A stretch of DNA of 64,000 bases from Chitinophagales bacterium (GTDB lineage: Bacteria > Bacteroidota > Bacteroidia > Chitinophagales > Chitinophagaceae), in assembly GCA_015655015.1 (NCBI GenBank), contig JAATFV010000038.1:50702-114701 (forward strand). The letters run 5' to 3'. Both the position numbers and the translations under genes were made by a program. The notes under the pieces are model-generated. The model was not told the origin of the DNA. It did not search any database and was given only the letters and a program-made list of their open reading frames with translations. Within the stretch, counting starts at the first letter, position 1, and each line of letters starts with the position of its first letter. Below are positions 8,400-18,700 of this stretch, one piece after another.

Positions 8400-9635
8400 T
8401 TAATGTCTTCCTCTTCCGCCCTGGTGACTGAATTTTCTACCACCACCGCCACCGCTGCCTCCGCCGCCAGGCCTCCTGGATTTTCGGGGATTGTATTCAG
8501 GAGAAGGGCCAAATTGTTCAGGCACCGGCACTTTTGTCACCGGGCTGCCCAATAAGTCTTCTATGACCCTGAACTTATTTTGTTCTTTTTCACTGATAAA
8601 AGTATAAGCTACCCCGTCCGTTTCAGCCCGGGCAGTACGTCCGATACGGTGTATGTAGTCCTCCCCGTCATTGGGAACATCGTAGTTGATGACCAGGTCG
8701 ATATTGTCAATGTCAATGCCCCGCGACAGAATATCGGTTGCTACGAGAATTTGCAGCCGCCTGCTTTTGAATTCCAGCAAGACCTCTTCTCTTCCATTCT
8801 GGTCGAGGTCGGAATGGATCTCTTTTACGTTAAAACGGGAGCGTTTCAGCTCCATCGTCAATTGCTTGACATTATGCTTTTTGGAGCAAAAAATAAGAAT
8901 GCTCTTAAAATTAGTAGACTTAAGCAACCATTTTATCAGCGGGATCTTCTGCGCTTCATACACGATAAATGCATTCTGTACGATCCTGGCCGGCGGCTTG
9001 GAAATAGCGATGTTGATTTCCGCAGGCTCATGAAGGATTTTCCTGGCCAGGTCCCGGATCTTCATCGGCATTGTGGCGGAAAAAAGCAGGTTTTGCCTTA
9101 CAGGAGGCAGGTAGGAGATGATCTTCATGATATCGTCATAAAAACCCATGTCCAGCATCCTGTCAGCTTCATCCAGCACCAGGTAATGCAATCCCTTCAG
9201 CTTTACATAGCCCATATTCAGATGAGCGATCATCCTGCCCGGTGTACAAATGACAATGTCAGCCCCTTTGGAAAGCGCTTGCTTTTCATTGTTGAAGCTG
9301 CTGCCATCCCCTCCCCCATATACCGCTATCGAGCTGATAGGGGTAAAATAGGACAGTCCTTCCAGGTTCTGCGCTATCTGAACAGCCAGCTCCCGGGTAG
9401 GAACGATCACGAGAGCATTGACCTGATCCTCGATCCGGGATGCTAACAGCTTATGGATGATCGGCAAAAGGAAAGCGGCCGTTTTACCAGTGCCCGTTTG
9501 AGCAGAAGCAATAATGTCTTTACCGGATAATATGAGGGGGATTACCTGTTCCTGAACGGGAGTCGCATTTTCGTATCCTGAAGCATCTATGCCTTCCAAA
9601 AGGCTTTCATTCAGTCCAAATTCTTTAAAAGTCAA
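8400..9635 (-). CDS. DEAD-box RNA helicase
   Basis: An ATP-dependent RNA helicase of the RhlE/CsdA-like group, expected to act in ribosome assembly or RNA turnover. The 411 residues carry the motifs in order: Q motif near 28, AQTGTGKT (motif I), PTRELAVQ (Ia), TPGR (Ib), DEAD (II), SAT (III), ATDILSRGIDI (V) and HRIGRTAR (VI). The C-terminus is a short basic glycine-rich tail with an RNA-binding look. It is a single gene, convergent with chrA and divergent from the glycosidase gene. Which subfamily member it is cannot be fixed from sequence alone, so no symbol is given. Confidence 0.95.
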   Translation of the reverse strand: MTFKEFGLNESLLEGIDASGYENATPVQEQVIPLILSGKDIIASAQTGTGKTAAFLLPIIHKLLASRIEDQVNALVIVPTRELAVQIAQNLEGLSYFTPISSIAVYGGGDGSSFNNEKQALSKGADIVICTPGRMIAHLNMGYVKLKGLHYLVLDEADRMLDMGFYDDIMKIISYLPPVRQNLLFSATMPMKIRDLARKILHEPAEINIAISKPPARIVQNAFIVYEAQKIPLIKWLLKSTNFKSILIFCSKKHNVKQLTMELKRSRFNVKEIHSDLDQNGREEVLLEFKSRRLQILVATDILSRGIDIDNIDLVINYDVPNDGEDYIHRIGRTARAETDGVAYTFISEKEQNKFRVIEDLLGSPVTKVPVPEQFGPSPEYNPRKSRRPGGGGSGGGGGRKFSHQGGRGRH

Positions 9636-10008
9636 GATAAAATAGTTAAAAGACCGGCCATTTTACAAGCAACGAACCGGAAATATTGGTTAAAATAATG
9701 TCCAAATTTAAAATAAATAAGCGACAAGCGTGTTTACGTATGTTTCCAGTCCTTAAAGTTCGGAGTTTTACTTCGAATAAAGTGCCAAAGAGCAGCTTTT
9801 TAGAAAATTAGCTCGTCTTCGGCGAAAATCGGCCTGTTGGTCTGGATGACAAGGCAGGTGGCCTATTTGGAGAATAGAAGCAAACATTTAATTTCCAGCG
9901 GGGAACTTAGTAACTTCCCCCCCGGAAAGAAACTGTGATCCGGAATTGTAATTTAATGCTTGCTTGCTTGTTACTAATTTTGTAACTAACTGGTGAACAA
10001 CAACTATC
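9636..10008. other. Divergent intergenic region
   Basis: It separates the helicase and glycosidase genes and contains no gene I can recognise. A TAATTTTG box at 9975-9982 fits the -7 element of Bacteroidota promoters and lies 26 bases before the glycosidase start, but no well-spaced -33 TTG precedes it. Three copies of TTGC stand in tandem near 9960. Confidence 0.35.
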
Positions 10009-12636
10009 ATGACGGCAGAACATCAACGACTGGCAGTTAACGCTGCTAAAAAAATACCTTTGGAACAATGGGGCCCCTATCTGAGTGAAAGGCAATGGGG
10101 GACAGTAAGGGAAGATTATAGCGCAAACGGGGATGCCTGGCATTATTTCCCTTATGACCAGGCTCATTGCAGGACCTATTTTTGGGGAGAGGACGGTATT
10201 GCCGGAATTTCTGATTTTTTCCAGAACCTCTGTTTTGCCGTTGCCCTGTGGAATGGGAAAGACCCTATTCTGAAAGAACGCCTCTTCGGCCTGGGTAATA
10301 AGGAAGGCAATCACGGAGAAGACGTTAAAGAGCTCTATTACTACCTGGATAACACGCCTACCCATTATTACATGGAGTACCTGTATAAATATCCCCAACA
10401 GGAATTCCCCTACAAGGCCTTGCTGGAAGAAAATCGCAAACGTTCCAAAGAAGAACCCGAATATGAGATCCTGGATACGGGCGTTTTTGATAATAATGAA
10501 TATTTCGATGTGCATATCATCTATGCCAAGCAGAATGCGAAGGATATTTCTATCCGGATCGATGTACATAACCGGCATACGGAAGCTGCAGATATTACCG
10601 TGCTGCCCACCCTATGGTTTTACAACCGCGGGCATTATGACGGCGGGGAGAAAAAACCAGTGATCGTCAGCAGGGATAAGAGCTCTGTTAAAGCAACCCA
10701 TAGCCGCCTGGGCGCCTATTACTTTTATTTTCAGCCGGCTCAACATTGTCTTTTCACGGAAAATGAGACCAATACAGAAAAAGTATCCGGGATCCCCAAT
10801 AAGACCCCATTCGTCAAAGATGCTTTCCATGATGCCGTTATTAATAAGAGCAACCTGGAAGCCCTCCAGCAAAAAAAGACCGGGACAAAATTCGCTCCCG
10901 TTTATCATTACAATATTGCACCCGGAGAGACAAAGTCCATCTACCTGCGCCTGAGCAATAAGATCATAGAAAATCCGCTTTCCAGCGGCGCAGCAGGCAT
11001 TTTTGCCAATCGCAAAGAGGAAGCGGACGCTTTTTACCAGGCTATCCTCCCGAAGAATATCACCCCGGAAATGGCGAATGTGCAAAGACAAGCGCTGGCC
11101 GGGCTCTTGTGGAGCAAGCAATATTATCACTTTGACGTAGAGCGCTGGCTGACCACCAGCGATGGGATCTCCCCGGTGAATGCCGGCAAGCTCAATGGCC
11201 GCAACCATGACTGGAAGCATTTGAAGAACCAGGATATTATTGCTATGCCGGACAAATGGGAGTACCCCTGGTATGCTGCCTGGGATCTTGCCTTCCAGAG
11301 TATCTCCATGGCACTTGTAGACCCTGTCTTTGCCAAACACCAGCTGTTGCTCATTATGCGGGAATGGTATATGAAGCCGGATGGTCAGATACCTGCCTAC
11401 GAATGGAATTTCAGTGATGTTAACCCCCCCGTACAAGCCTGGGCTGCCCTGCAGGTCTACCGGATAGAAAAAGACCGTAGTGGAAAGGGAGATATCGGAT
11501 TCCTGAAAAAGATCTTTTTCAAATTACTGATCAATTTTACCTGGTGGATCAACCGGAAAGACGCTAACGGAAATAATATGTTCGAGGGCGGCTTCCTGGG
11601 ATTGGACAATATCGGTGTATTCAACCGCAGTCATCAGCTATCCAATGATATGCAGCTGGAACAGGCTGACGGTACCAGCTGGATGGGCATGTACGCGCTG
11701 AACATGATGGACATGGCTCTTGAGATCGCCATGAAGGATGAAACGTTTGAAGATACGGCCACCAAATTTTTCGAACATTTCGTGCTCATCGCAGAAGCCC
11801 TTAACGAACAGGGAATGTGGAACGAAGAGGATAAATTCTTTTACGATACGCTCTCCGTCGGCGGGTCACCGGTACAGTTACGCATCCAGTCTATTGTAGG
11901 ACTCACCACTCTTTTCGCCGTTTCCATCATTGAGAAAAAGATGTTGCACAAACTGGCGGATTTTAAAAAGCGCATAAGCTGGTTTGAAAGCTACAGGCTG
12001 AAGAACAAACGTTACTGGCCGAATGAAGAGCATAGCGATGGCGAACAGATCCTCTTATCCCTGGTGCCCAGGGAAAGAGTGGTGTATTTATTGGAACGAC
12101 TGCTGAATGAAGCAGAATTCCTCTCTTCCGGCGGCATCAGGGCTTTGTCGAAATACCATGAGCAGCATCCCTATACCATTAATATCAGCGGGGTGGACTA
12201 TAACATTAAATATGATCCGGGCGACTCGACGTCAGATTTTTTCGGAGGCAATTCCAACTGGAGAGGCCCGGTATGGATTCCCATCAATTACCTGATCATC
12301 CAGTCGATCCGCCAGTTCGGAAAATTCTATGGCGACGGCCTCCTGGTGGAATACCCTGTTGGTTCAGGTAACAAGCTGAACCTGGAGCAGGTTGCGGGCG
12401 AATTGACGCAACGGGTAGTAAGTCTTTTTGGAAAGGACGCTACCGGCAAACGTCCTCTGCACGGCAAATACAACTGGTTCTATCAACGCCCCGGTAATCA
12501 ACATCTCTTACTCTTTTACGAATACTTTCACGGGGACACTTGTCATGGTCTGGGAGCCAGCCATCAGACCGGCTGGACTTCCCTGGTGGCTGAGCTGATC
12601 AGTGAACTGGCCGCTAAAAAGCCAGCTGATAAGTAG
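10009..12636 (+). CDS. GH63/MGH1-like glycosidase
   Basis: The 875-residue protein belongs to the mannosyl-oligosaccharide glucosidase-like (GH63, MGH1-type) enzymes with an (alpha/alpha)6 barrel. Recognisable points are WHYFPYDQAHCRTYFWGEDG near residue 44, EYPWYAAWDLAFQSI near 418, a WNEEDKFFYD segment near 604, and the C-terminal GNSNWRGPVWIPINYL near 748 and GLGASHQTGWTSL near 850. There is no signal peptide, so a cytoplasmic role on glucosyl or mannosyl oligosaccharides or glycosylated solutes is likely; the substrate cannot be read from the sequence. It is a single gene, its 3' end 17 bases from a convergent gene. Confidence 0.85.
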   Translation: MTAEHQRLAVNAAKKIPLEQWGPYLSERQWGTVREDYSANGDAWHYFPYDQAHCRTYFWGEDGIAGISDFFQNLCFAVALWNGKDPILKERLFGLGNKEGNHGEDVKELYYYLDNTPTHYYMEYLYKYPQQEFPYKALLEENRKRSKEEPEYEILDTGVFDNNEYFDVHIIYAKQNAKDISIRIDVHNRHTEAADITVLPTLWFYNRGHYDGGEKKPVIVSRDKSSVKATHSRLGAYYFYFQPAQHCLFTENETNTEKVSGIPNKTPFVKDAFHDAVINKSNLEALQQKKTGTKFAPVYHYNIAPGETKSIYLRLSNKIIENPLSSGAAGIFANRKEEADAFYQAILPKNITPEMANVQRQALAGLLWSKQYYHFDVERWLTTSDGISPVNAGKLNGRNHDWKHLKNQDIIAMPDKWEYPWYAAWDLAFQSISMALVDPVFAKHQLLLIMREWYMKPDGQIPAYEWNFSDVNPPVQAWAALQVYRIEKDRSGKGDIGFLKKIFFKLLINFTWWINRKDANGNNMFEGGFLGLDNIGVFNRSHQLSNDMQLEQADGTSWMGMYALNMMDMALEIAMKDETFEDTATKFFEHFVLIAEALNEQGMWNEEDKFFYDTLSVGGSPVQLRIQSIVGLTTLFAVSIIEKKMLHKLADFKKRISWFESYRLKNKRYWPNEEHSDGEQILLSLVPRERVVYLLERLLNEAEFLSSGGIRALSKYHEQHPYTINISGVDYNIKYDPGDSTSDFFGGNSNWRGPVWIPINYLIIQSIRQFGKFYGDGLLVEYPVGSGNKLNLEQVAGELTQRVVSLFGKDATGKRPLHGKYNWFYQRPGNQHLLLFYEYFHGDTCHGLGASHQTGWTSLVAELISELAAKKPADK

Positions 12637-12653
12637 AAAGGTAAACAGCCGGC

Positions 12654-14735
12654 TTAATGATTCACCAACAATTTTACCTGCTCCGGCTTCAGTCCGTCGA
12701 AGAATTGTAAGATATACATACCATTGGGGATGGTCCGGATATTATCAATTGTTATATTATTCTGACCGGCATGGGCCTGGTGCTGATGTTGCCAGATCAC
12801 ACTTCCTTTCAGATCGAATAACCGGAGGCTGATCGTAGTTTGCGCCAGTGAGTTGAAGCTTACGGTAACGGATTCCTTTGCGGGATTGGGGTAGACAGAT
12901 AATTTACCCGAAAGTCCGCCGGCCTGTATGGAAACGATCTTGCTATACATAGACTGTCCGGATCCTTCTACTTCTTTGATACGATAGTATACTGTTCCGC
13001 CCTTGTCAAAGCCGGTATTATCAGGATATTCGTAACGGGCCTTATCAGCATTGCCCGATTGACGGGGTAGGTTTCCGATCGCAGTGAAATTAATACCATC
13101 CCCGCTCTTTTCTACCACGTATTCCACCGTGTTGACCTGCGGCGCGACATCCCACTTAATGGTCACCAGGCCATTGTCCTGATCTGCGGCCAGGTCCAGA
13201 AAAGTCACGGGCAATACAATACAGGTAAGGGGGAATTTTGGAGTCTGGAGTTGAGTGATAGTGGTAGAAAGGATTCCCGGGGAGCCGGCTGTTGCTCCGT
13301 AGTTCGTTGTATTGGCGCTGGTAAGGCCCGCATTTCCTCCATTGACAGTATTGAGCGCAGTGCTGAGCGGGCTCAGCGGAACGTTCGTATAAATAACACC
13401 GCCGCCGCCGCCGCCGCCAGGCCCGTGTGCGGGGTTATTATTACTGTTTTTTGTCACTTCATTACTACCCCCGATGCCTCCTTTGGCGCTAACGGTGACC
13501 GTACTGAGATTGCCTGTGTTACTGTAGATAAGTATGCTGCCACCGGCGCCGGCGCCGCCGCCGCCGTCATTTACTACTGTGTTATTACCGGAAGCTCCAT
13601 TAGCCTTAATGGTGCCGGGACCGGTGATCGAATTGGCTACCAGGATGATAATTCCCCCGCCAGCTACACCGCTGCTGGCAAAACCATTTTTCGGGTAACC
13701 CGTAGCGTCATTAGTGGTACCCGCGCCGCCACCGCCACCCATTACCAGGCGGGAAGGTGAGGCCTGGGCAAAAATGGATCCGGGTTTTCCTCCGCTGGGA
13801 GTGGCGGAGCTCCATGCATTTCCTCCCTTCCCTCCGGCCCCTCCGTTCCCTCCACCCCCGCCTCCGGTATTCTCATCATTATTGTTGGCGGGGTTTCCGT
13901 CTGTTCCGCCTCCACCGGCATTACCGGGGGCTCCCATTCCATAACTTCCGTTCGGGTATCCTTCTGAAGCAGAAACATCCAAAAAGGCGTTGTTATCGTT
14001 CAGGTACTTCGGCGTACCGGCAATGCCCTCTCCTTTACCGCCGTTGGCGTTAGAAACAGATGACGTAATATAGTCGCTGCTGGAACCGGAACCCGCACCT
14101 GTAAAAGCCCTTCCGCCGCCGCCACGAAATCCGAATCCGGAGGCGTCGATCGTCTGGGCGTTTAAATTAATATTGTCCGTAGCATAAAGGACTACCATAC
14201 CGCCGGACTTCCCATCCCAACGGGGCGCTGTAACAGGGCCAGTCAATAGGAGATCGTAATAAACGGGCACGCTCACGACCTGGTAAGTATACTGTCCGTC
14301 TGTTCCGAAAGGCGTATTTCTATAACTATTGACCAGTGCTGAAGCGAGGTGCAGCGTACCACCCGTCAACGGTACGCTATTGGAGGCCACCACATATTCC
14401 ATAGTACCAGCCAGCAGGTTGCCGTTATTCAGGTAACCACTACCGTTACCGGCGCTGGAACCGCTGCCATACTTGTTGGAATTAGAAGAGCTGATCTGGG
14501 CGCCCTGCATTTGGATCACCAACAGAATATCCCCGGGGCTGATGGGCTTGCTACCGTAGGTGACCGCATCCAGGACAATGGAGGAAGTTCCGGCATTTAC
14601 GTTCGCCTGAATAGCGGGATAAAAGGTGTTTGGATTGGAGCTGACAGAAGAAGTCGAAGTCATCGGACAGCTTTGAGCTATTACGGTATGTTGATAGAAA
14701 GAGAAAAGAGCTACCCAAACGTAGAGATGCTTCAT
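12654..14735 (-). CDS. Glycine-rich secreted protein with T9SS type A sorting domain
   Basis: A 693-residue exported protein. A signal peptide occupies the first 20 residues (ending TVIAQS). Residues 30-500 are a low-complexity region rich in Gly, Asn and Ser with GGGGG runs, suggesting an extended beta-helical or flexible surface structure. About residues 505-610 form a fibronectin-like module (ITIKW-type, VEYVVEKSGDGINF), and the last 80 residues are a type A sorting domain (LSVYPNPAKESVTVSF to PEQVKLLVNH) that directs transport across the outer membrane by the type IX system and surface anchoring. Function is unknown; adhesion is a guess. The T9SS machinery is not in the window. The high GC of the glycine codons makes long spurious frames on the other strand. 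Confidence 0.9.
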   Translation of the reverse strand: MKHLYVWVALFSFYQHTVIAQSCPMTSTSSVSSNPNTFYPAIQANVNAGTSSIVLDAVTYGSKPISPGDILLVIQMQGAQISSSNSNKYGSGSSAGNGSGYLNNGNLLAGTMEYVVASNSVPLTGGTLHLASALVNSYRNTPFGTDGQYTYQVVSVPVYYDLLLTGPVTAPRWDGKSGGMVVLYATDNINLNAQTIDASGFGFRGGGGRAFTGAGSGSSSDYITSSVSNANGGKGEGIAGTPKYLNDNNAFLDVSASEGYPNGSYGMGAPGNAGGGGTDGNPANNNDENTGGGGGGNGGAGGKGGNAWSSATPSGGKPGSIFAQASPSRLVMGGGGGAGTTNDATGYPKNGFASSGVAGGGIIILVANSITGPGTIKANGASGNNTVVNDGGGGAGAGGSILIYSNTGNLSTVTVSAKGGIGGSNEVTKNSNNNPAHGPGGGGGGGVIYTNVPLSPLSTALNTVNGGNAGLTSANTTNYGATAGSPGILSTTITQLQTPKFPLTCIVLPVTFLDLAADQDNGLVTIKWDVAPQVNTVEYVVEKSGDGINFTAIGNLPRQSGNADKARYEYPDNTGFDKGGTVYYRIKEVEGSGQSMYSKIVSIQAGGLSGKLSVYPNPAKESVTVSFNSLAQTTISLRLFDLKGSVIWQHQHQAHAGQNNITIDNIRTIPNGMYILQFFDGLKPEQVKLLVNH

Positions 14736-14939
14736 AAGGGTCGAATTAAGGTTGACGGATTAGGGTTTAGTATTGGGAGAGGAACAGCTAAATTACGGCC
14801 AAACTATAATATTATGTTAATCAATCATGTACAGAAAGCTGCGCTATAGGGATTCTCTCGCTGCCGGAATCAAATTCCAAATCCGGGAAAAAGTTTGATA
14901 TGAAGAAAGGAGTAATATAGCGGAAGACTATTCCGGAGG

Positions 14940-15650
14940 CTACTGTAAGTGGAAATGCATACTAAGGCCTGCATTATAAGCGATGCCATATTCGCTCACC
15001 CGCTGCTGGTCGGAAGGCTTTTTCAACTTTATGAAATGGTTGTAGGCCCCATGCCTGTTATCATAATAACCCAATCTCCACTGGGAATTAAAATCCATAT
15101 CCAGGCCAAGCCCCGCGAATAATCCCGGCTGCCAGCCATGAAAGCTTACCGGAAACCAGTAAGCCCTGATAGCCGGCTCCACAAAAAGCCCGGCCCTGCG
15201 CAGGGATAATTGCCTGTTATATTGAGAAGCCAGCTGCCTGTAATCCGGAGGCAGATTTCCATTCAATGAAATAATATCACGGTGATAACCGGCGCCGAGC
15301 CCTGCCAGCAGCAGGAATCGACTGTTTTTTATTAAGGCATCGTACAAGCCGGCTAACAGGTTAAAAGAAGTGAGGTTCTTCGCTGAAACAATCGTGGATA
15401 ATTTTAAGCTGTACATTAACCTCGAAGCAACAGGCATGGCTGCTATTTCAACATTCACGCTTGCAGGAATAGGAGGTTCGGCAGGATAGCCATATTTGGC
15501 CATCCAACGATTTATATGGGGATCATTGGCATGGGTAAAGCTGATGCTGTTGTTAATGAGCAGGGAAAATACCGAATCCTGCCGGTTTTGTGCATATGCA
15601 GAGCCGGCTGCGACCCATGTAATTAAAAACAGAAATCCCCGCAGCTTCAT
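14940..15650 (-). CDS. Secreted or outer-membrane protein of unknown function
   Basis: I do not recognise the family. The 236 residues start with a signal peptide (cleavage after about AYAQ, residue 21). The remainder alternates short hydrophobic and polar stretches with glycine-aromatic motifs such as LLAGLGAGYHRD and GLFAGLGLDMDF and ends in MHFHLQ, a pattern expected of a small outer-membrane beta-barrel. It lies 70 bases behind the SMC gene on the same strand, in the place where a jetD nuclease gene would be expected, but an exported protein is unlikely to be part of that complex. Confidence 0.7.
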   Translation of the reverse strand: MKLRGFLFLITWVAAGSAYAQNRQDSVFSLLINNSISFTHANDPHINRWMAKYGYPAEPPIPASVNVEIAAMPVASRLMYSLKLSTIVSAKNLTSFNLLAGLYDALIKNSRFLLLAGLGAGYHRDIISLNGNLPPDYRQLASQYNRQLSLRRAGLFVEPAIRAYWFPVSFHGWQPGLFAGLGLDMDFNSQWRLGYYDNRHGAYNHFIKLKKPSDQQRVSEYGIAYNAGLSMHFHLQ

Positions 15651-15720
15651 TGTTTAAATATAGAAAAAAAGGAAGGCAGTTCATAGCTATTAACAATTTA
15701 AGACGGGGCAAAATCATTCC

Positions 15721-18700
15721 TCAATCATTCAGGACCAGCTCCTTTTTTTCTTTCAGCTCTTTTTTTGTCATATTAAATAAGATACTATGTCGGTTGTTCA
15801 CCCGTTGTACCAGGTGAACATGGGCGATGAAGCTCTCTACGATCTGGATCTTGTCGCTGGGTGTCACCACCAGGAGCTGAAGATGTAATTGTTTGCAAAG
15901 CTCCATGAGGTAAGTCGCTTTTTCTTCATCCTGGTTGCTGAAGCTTTCGTCCACGGCAATAAAGCGAAGGCTTTTCGAATTGCGGCCTTCCCGGGTGATG
16001 CCGAACTGATAGGCGATGGCGCTGCAGAGGATCGTATAGGTCAGTTGTGCTTTTTCTCCTCCGGACAGCTGCCCCATCTGCCGGTAGGTTTTCTTAAGCT
16101 CATTGGTCTCCCGGAATTTTTCATCCGCCCAGAATTCAAACCAGTTGCGAACGTCTAATACGCGGCTGCGGTAAGCCTCGCTTTCATCCAGGGAATCGAT
16201 AAAAGCCTGAACGTTCTGCTTAAAGTGCAACGCTTTGTCTTCGAAACTATTTTGCTGCCAGTCGGCAGCTTGAGGAAGTGCATTGAGCAGCTTATGCCGG
16301 AACTCCTTGATAACGGTATCTGTGACAGGCCGGATGCCCAGCTGGATATAGGTATCGGGGAGGCGATTGAAATTAATGCCGCTTAAAGACTGATTGAGCG
16401 TGGAAATACTATTTTTGATCTTTCTTTCCCAGCTTTCCAGCTCTTCGTTCAACACGCCCATTTTTATAACGGCGGTATCATGCAGCAGACGTTCGAAATC
16501 TTTTTTGTAACGGGGAAGATTTTCCGATTCGAGCTTTTCCAGCCATTCCAGGTATTCTCCCGCATATTCCCTGTCTGCGGAAAATGGTTGGGTATCGGCG
16601 GCCCAGTCGGTAAAGCGTTGCAAGACTTCCAGCGGCGGATTCTTTATCTTATTGATAGCCCGCTCCAGGTCACGTCCTTCTTTAGCGGCAGCCTCTTCAT
16701 ATTGCCGGGCGGATAATTCTGCCGTTTCCGTCAGCTGCGTATAAAGCGGATCGACCGTGTTCAGCGAAAGCGTATTTTCTGTGAGCGCGGGACCATGTTT
16801 TTGCTGGAATTGTAATAAGGTGTCCTTGTCCTCTTCCGTAAGCAAATTGACGAAGCCGGTAAGGTCATTCCGCTCTTTCTCCCGGTGCTGAAGATTACTC
16901 TCCTGCAGGGTAATTTTTTTGACGAGTTCGTCTTTCTCTTTTTCCCGGCCAGCGAGTTTTTCCCGGATCCCGTCCAATTGCTGTGTCAGCGTTTTTAATT
17001 GATCACTGCTCTTTTTTAGCTTAGCGGCCTGTTCTTCAACATGATGGATCGCTTGCCGGATGGCGGGAATATTGATGCTCTTGAAATCGGTATGATCCCG
17101 AATATTTTTGACGGCGAATACCTGTTCCTGCAGGCGGCTGTTCCGGTGGGTGGCCCGCTGCAGGGCTTCCCCGGCCTGCTCTTGTTCTGTCAGCAGCTGA
17201 GACCGCCTGTTTTGCAGCGCCTCTTTCTTTTTCTCATTGTTCCAGCCCATCACATACCGGCTGATATCATTCTTCCATGGCCGGTCATCTTTTTCATGCC
17301 GGTCCCTGTTCTTCATGAGCCCCTGGAGCGTAATAGCCTTGTCATAACGCTCCAGCGATTTCTCACTCTCTACGCAGCTGAAATTATATTGTTGTATGAT
17401 CTGCTGGCTTACCCAGGCGCTGAGCGGATGGTCGGCATGAAAATCCAGCTTGTGCCAGACAGTGCCGTCGTCGGCATGTTGCTGTAGGGCAATATCCTTT
17501 ACCAGGTTGTAGACGAGGCGTTCTTTCAGATTGGTGGTGTTAACATAGCGGTTGACCTTTTTATAATGTCTGTCCGGCACCAGCAGCCGGGTGGATAGAG
17601 GGTATAGCAGTTTTTCCAGGGCTGGCTGCCAATTGCCGTCTTCGTTCCTTACCTGCATCAGCTCTCCGGCGAAAGGGAGATCATGGTCATCCAGCTTCAG
17701 CTCGTTGCAGAGATCCCGGCGAAGGCTGATCAGGTTAGCTGGAATATTGTTCTTGCTTTGCAGCAGAACATTCAGCTCGCTCTCGATGTTTTTCTTTTCC
17801 TCTCCGGCTTTCTTTTGGCGGTCCTGTGCTTCGAACAGGTCTTCATTATTATTGCGGATCTCCGTGGCCAGTCTCTTATCGCTCCGGTCGGCTTCTTTTT
17901 TTATACGCTGATAACCGGCTTCTTCGGTTGGATTTGTTTCTTCCAGGTGAAGAAGCGTACACCATTCCATAAACTTCTTCAAGGAGATCTCGGCCTCCTT
18001 CACTTGTGTTTCGAGAGCCTCCTTTTCCCTTTGCAACGCCTGCAGACGCTGCCCGGCTTTATTCTGCTCCAGCTGATTGAGGGTCTGCCGCTCTTCTTCG
18101 CGCAGGGCGTCAATTTCCTGCCGGGCATCCGCAGACTGATGCTGTAGGAGAGCAACCTCTTTTTCCAGGGTCAATATATATTCATCCAGCAGATGATATT
18201 TCGTATAGTTCCTCCAGATCTTAGCAGTGTCTACTTCATGGCGGGATTGTTTGCTCAGCTCAGACTGTTCTTTGAAGGATAGAAAATGTTTCTTCAATGG
18301 CTGAAGGAGCCGAACCTGCTCTTCCGATTTTTCGATGTTCCGCTGGGCATCGATCAGCGTAGTCAGGTGTTTTTTCAATTCCTGGAACTCTACCTCCATA
18401 TTGCGGGGCTCCAGCATATTGGTGCGGATAAACTCATTGAGCTCTCCCAGCACTTTTATCCCCATGGTTTGGTTAAAAAGGCTCAGGGCCTGCATGCTTT
18501 GCATGCCCAGCACTTCCACCATGCGTTGTGCATACCGGCTGGCGGCATCGAACCATTCCACCTGTTTGCGGCTGCCCTTATTGTATTGCTGGTCGATCCG
18601 CCGGCGCCAGTTGCCGCCGAGGTCGAAGGGCCGGAAGTCATCTTCGATATGCAGGGGTTTATGGGCGATGGCGAAGATCCGTTTCATATCTCCTCCGCTG

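Noticed and set aside
10612..11436. 274-codon frame opposite the GH63-like gene
   Set aside because: Shadow of the coding strand; no signal, domain or start context of its own.
13251..14053. Several long frames opposite the glycine-rich T9SS cargo gene
   Set aside because: Poly-Gly codons (GGN) read backwards give stop-free Pro/Ala/Arg-rich frames; composition explains them.
14940..15650. Gene after jetC considered as a divergent JetD
   Set aside because: It has a signal peptide and a barrel-like pattern and lacks any nuclease or Toprim-like motif.
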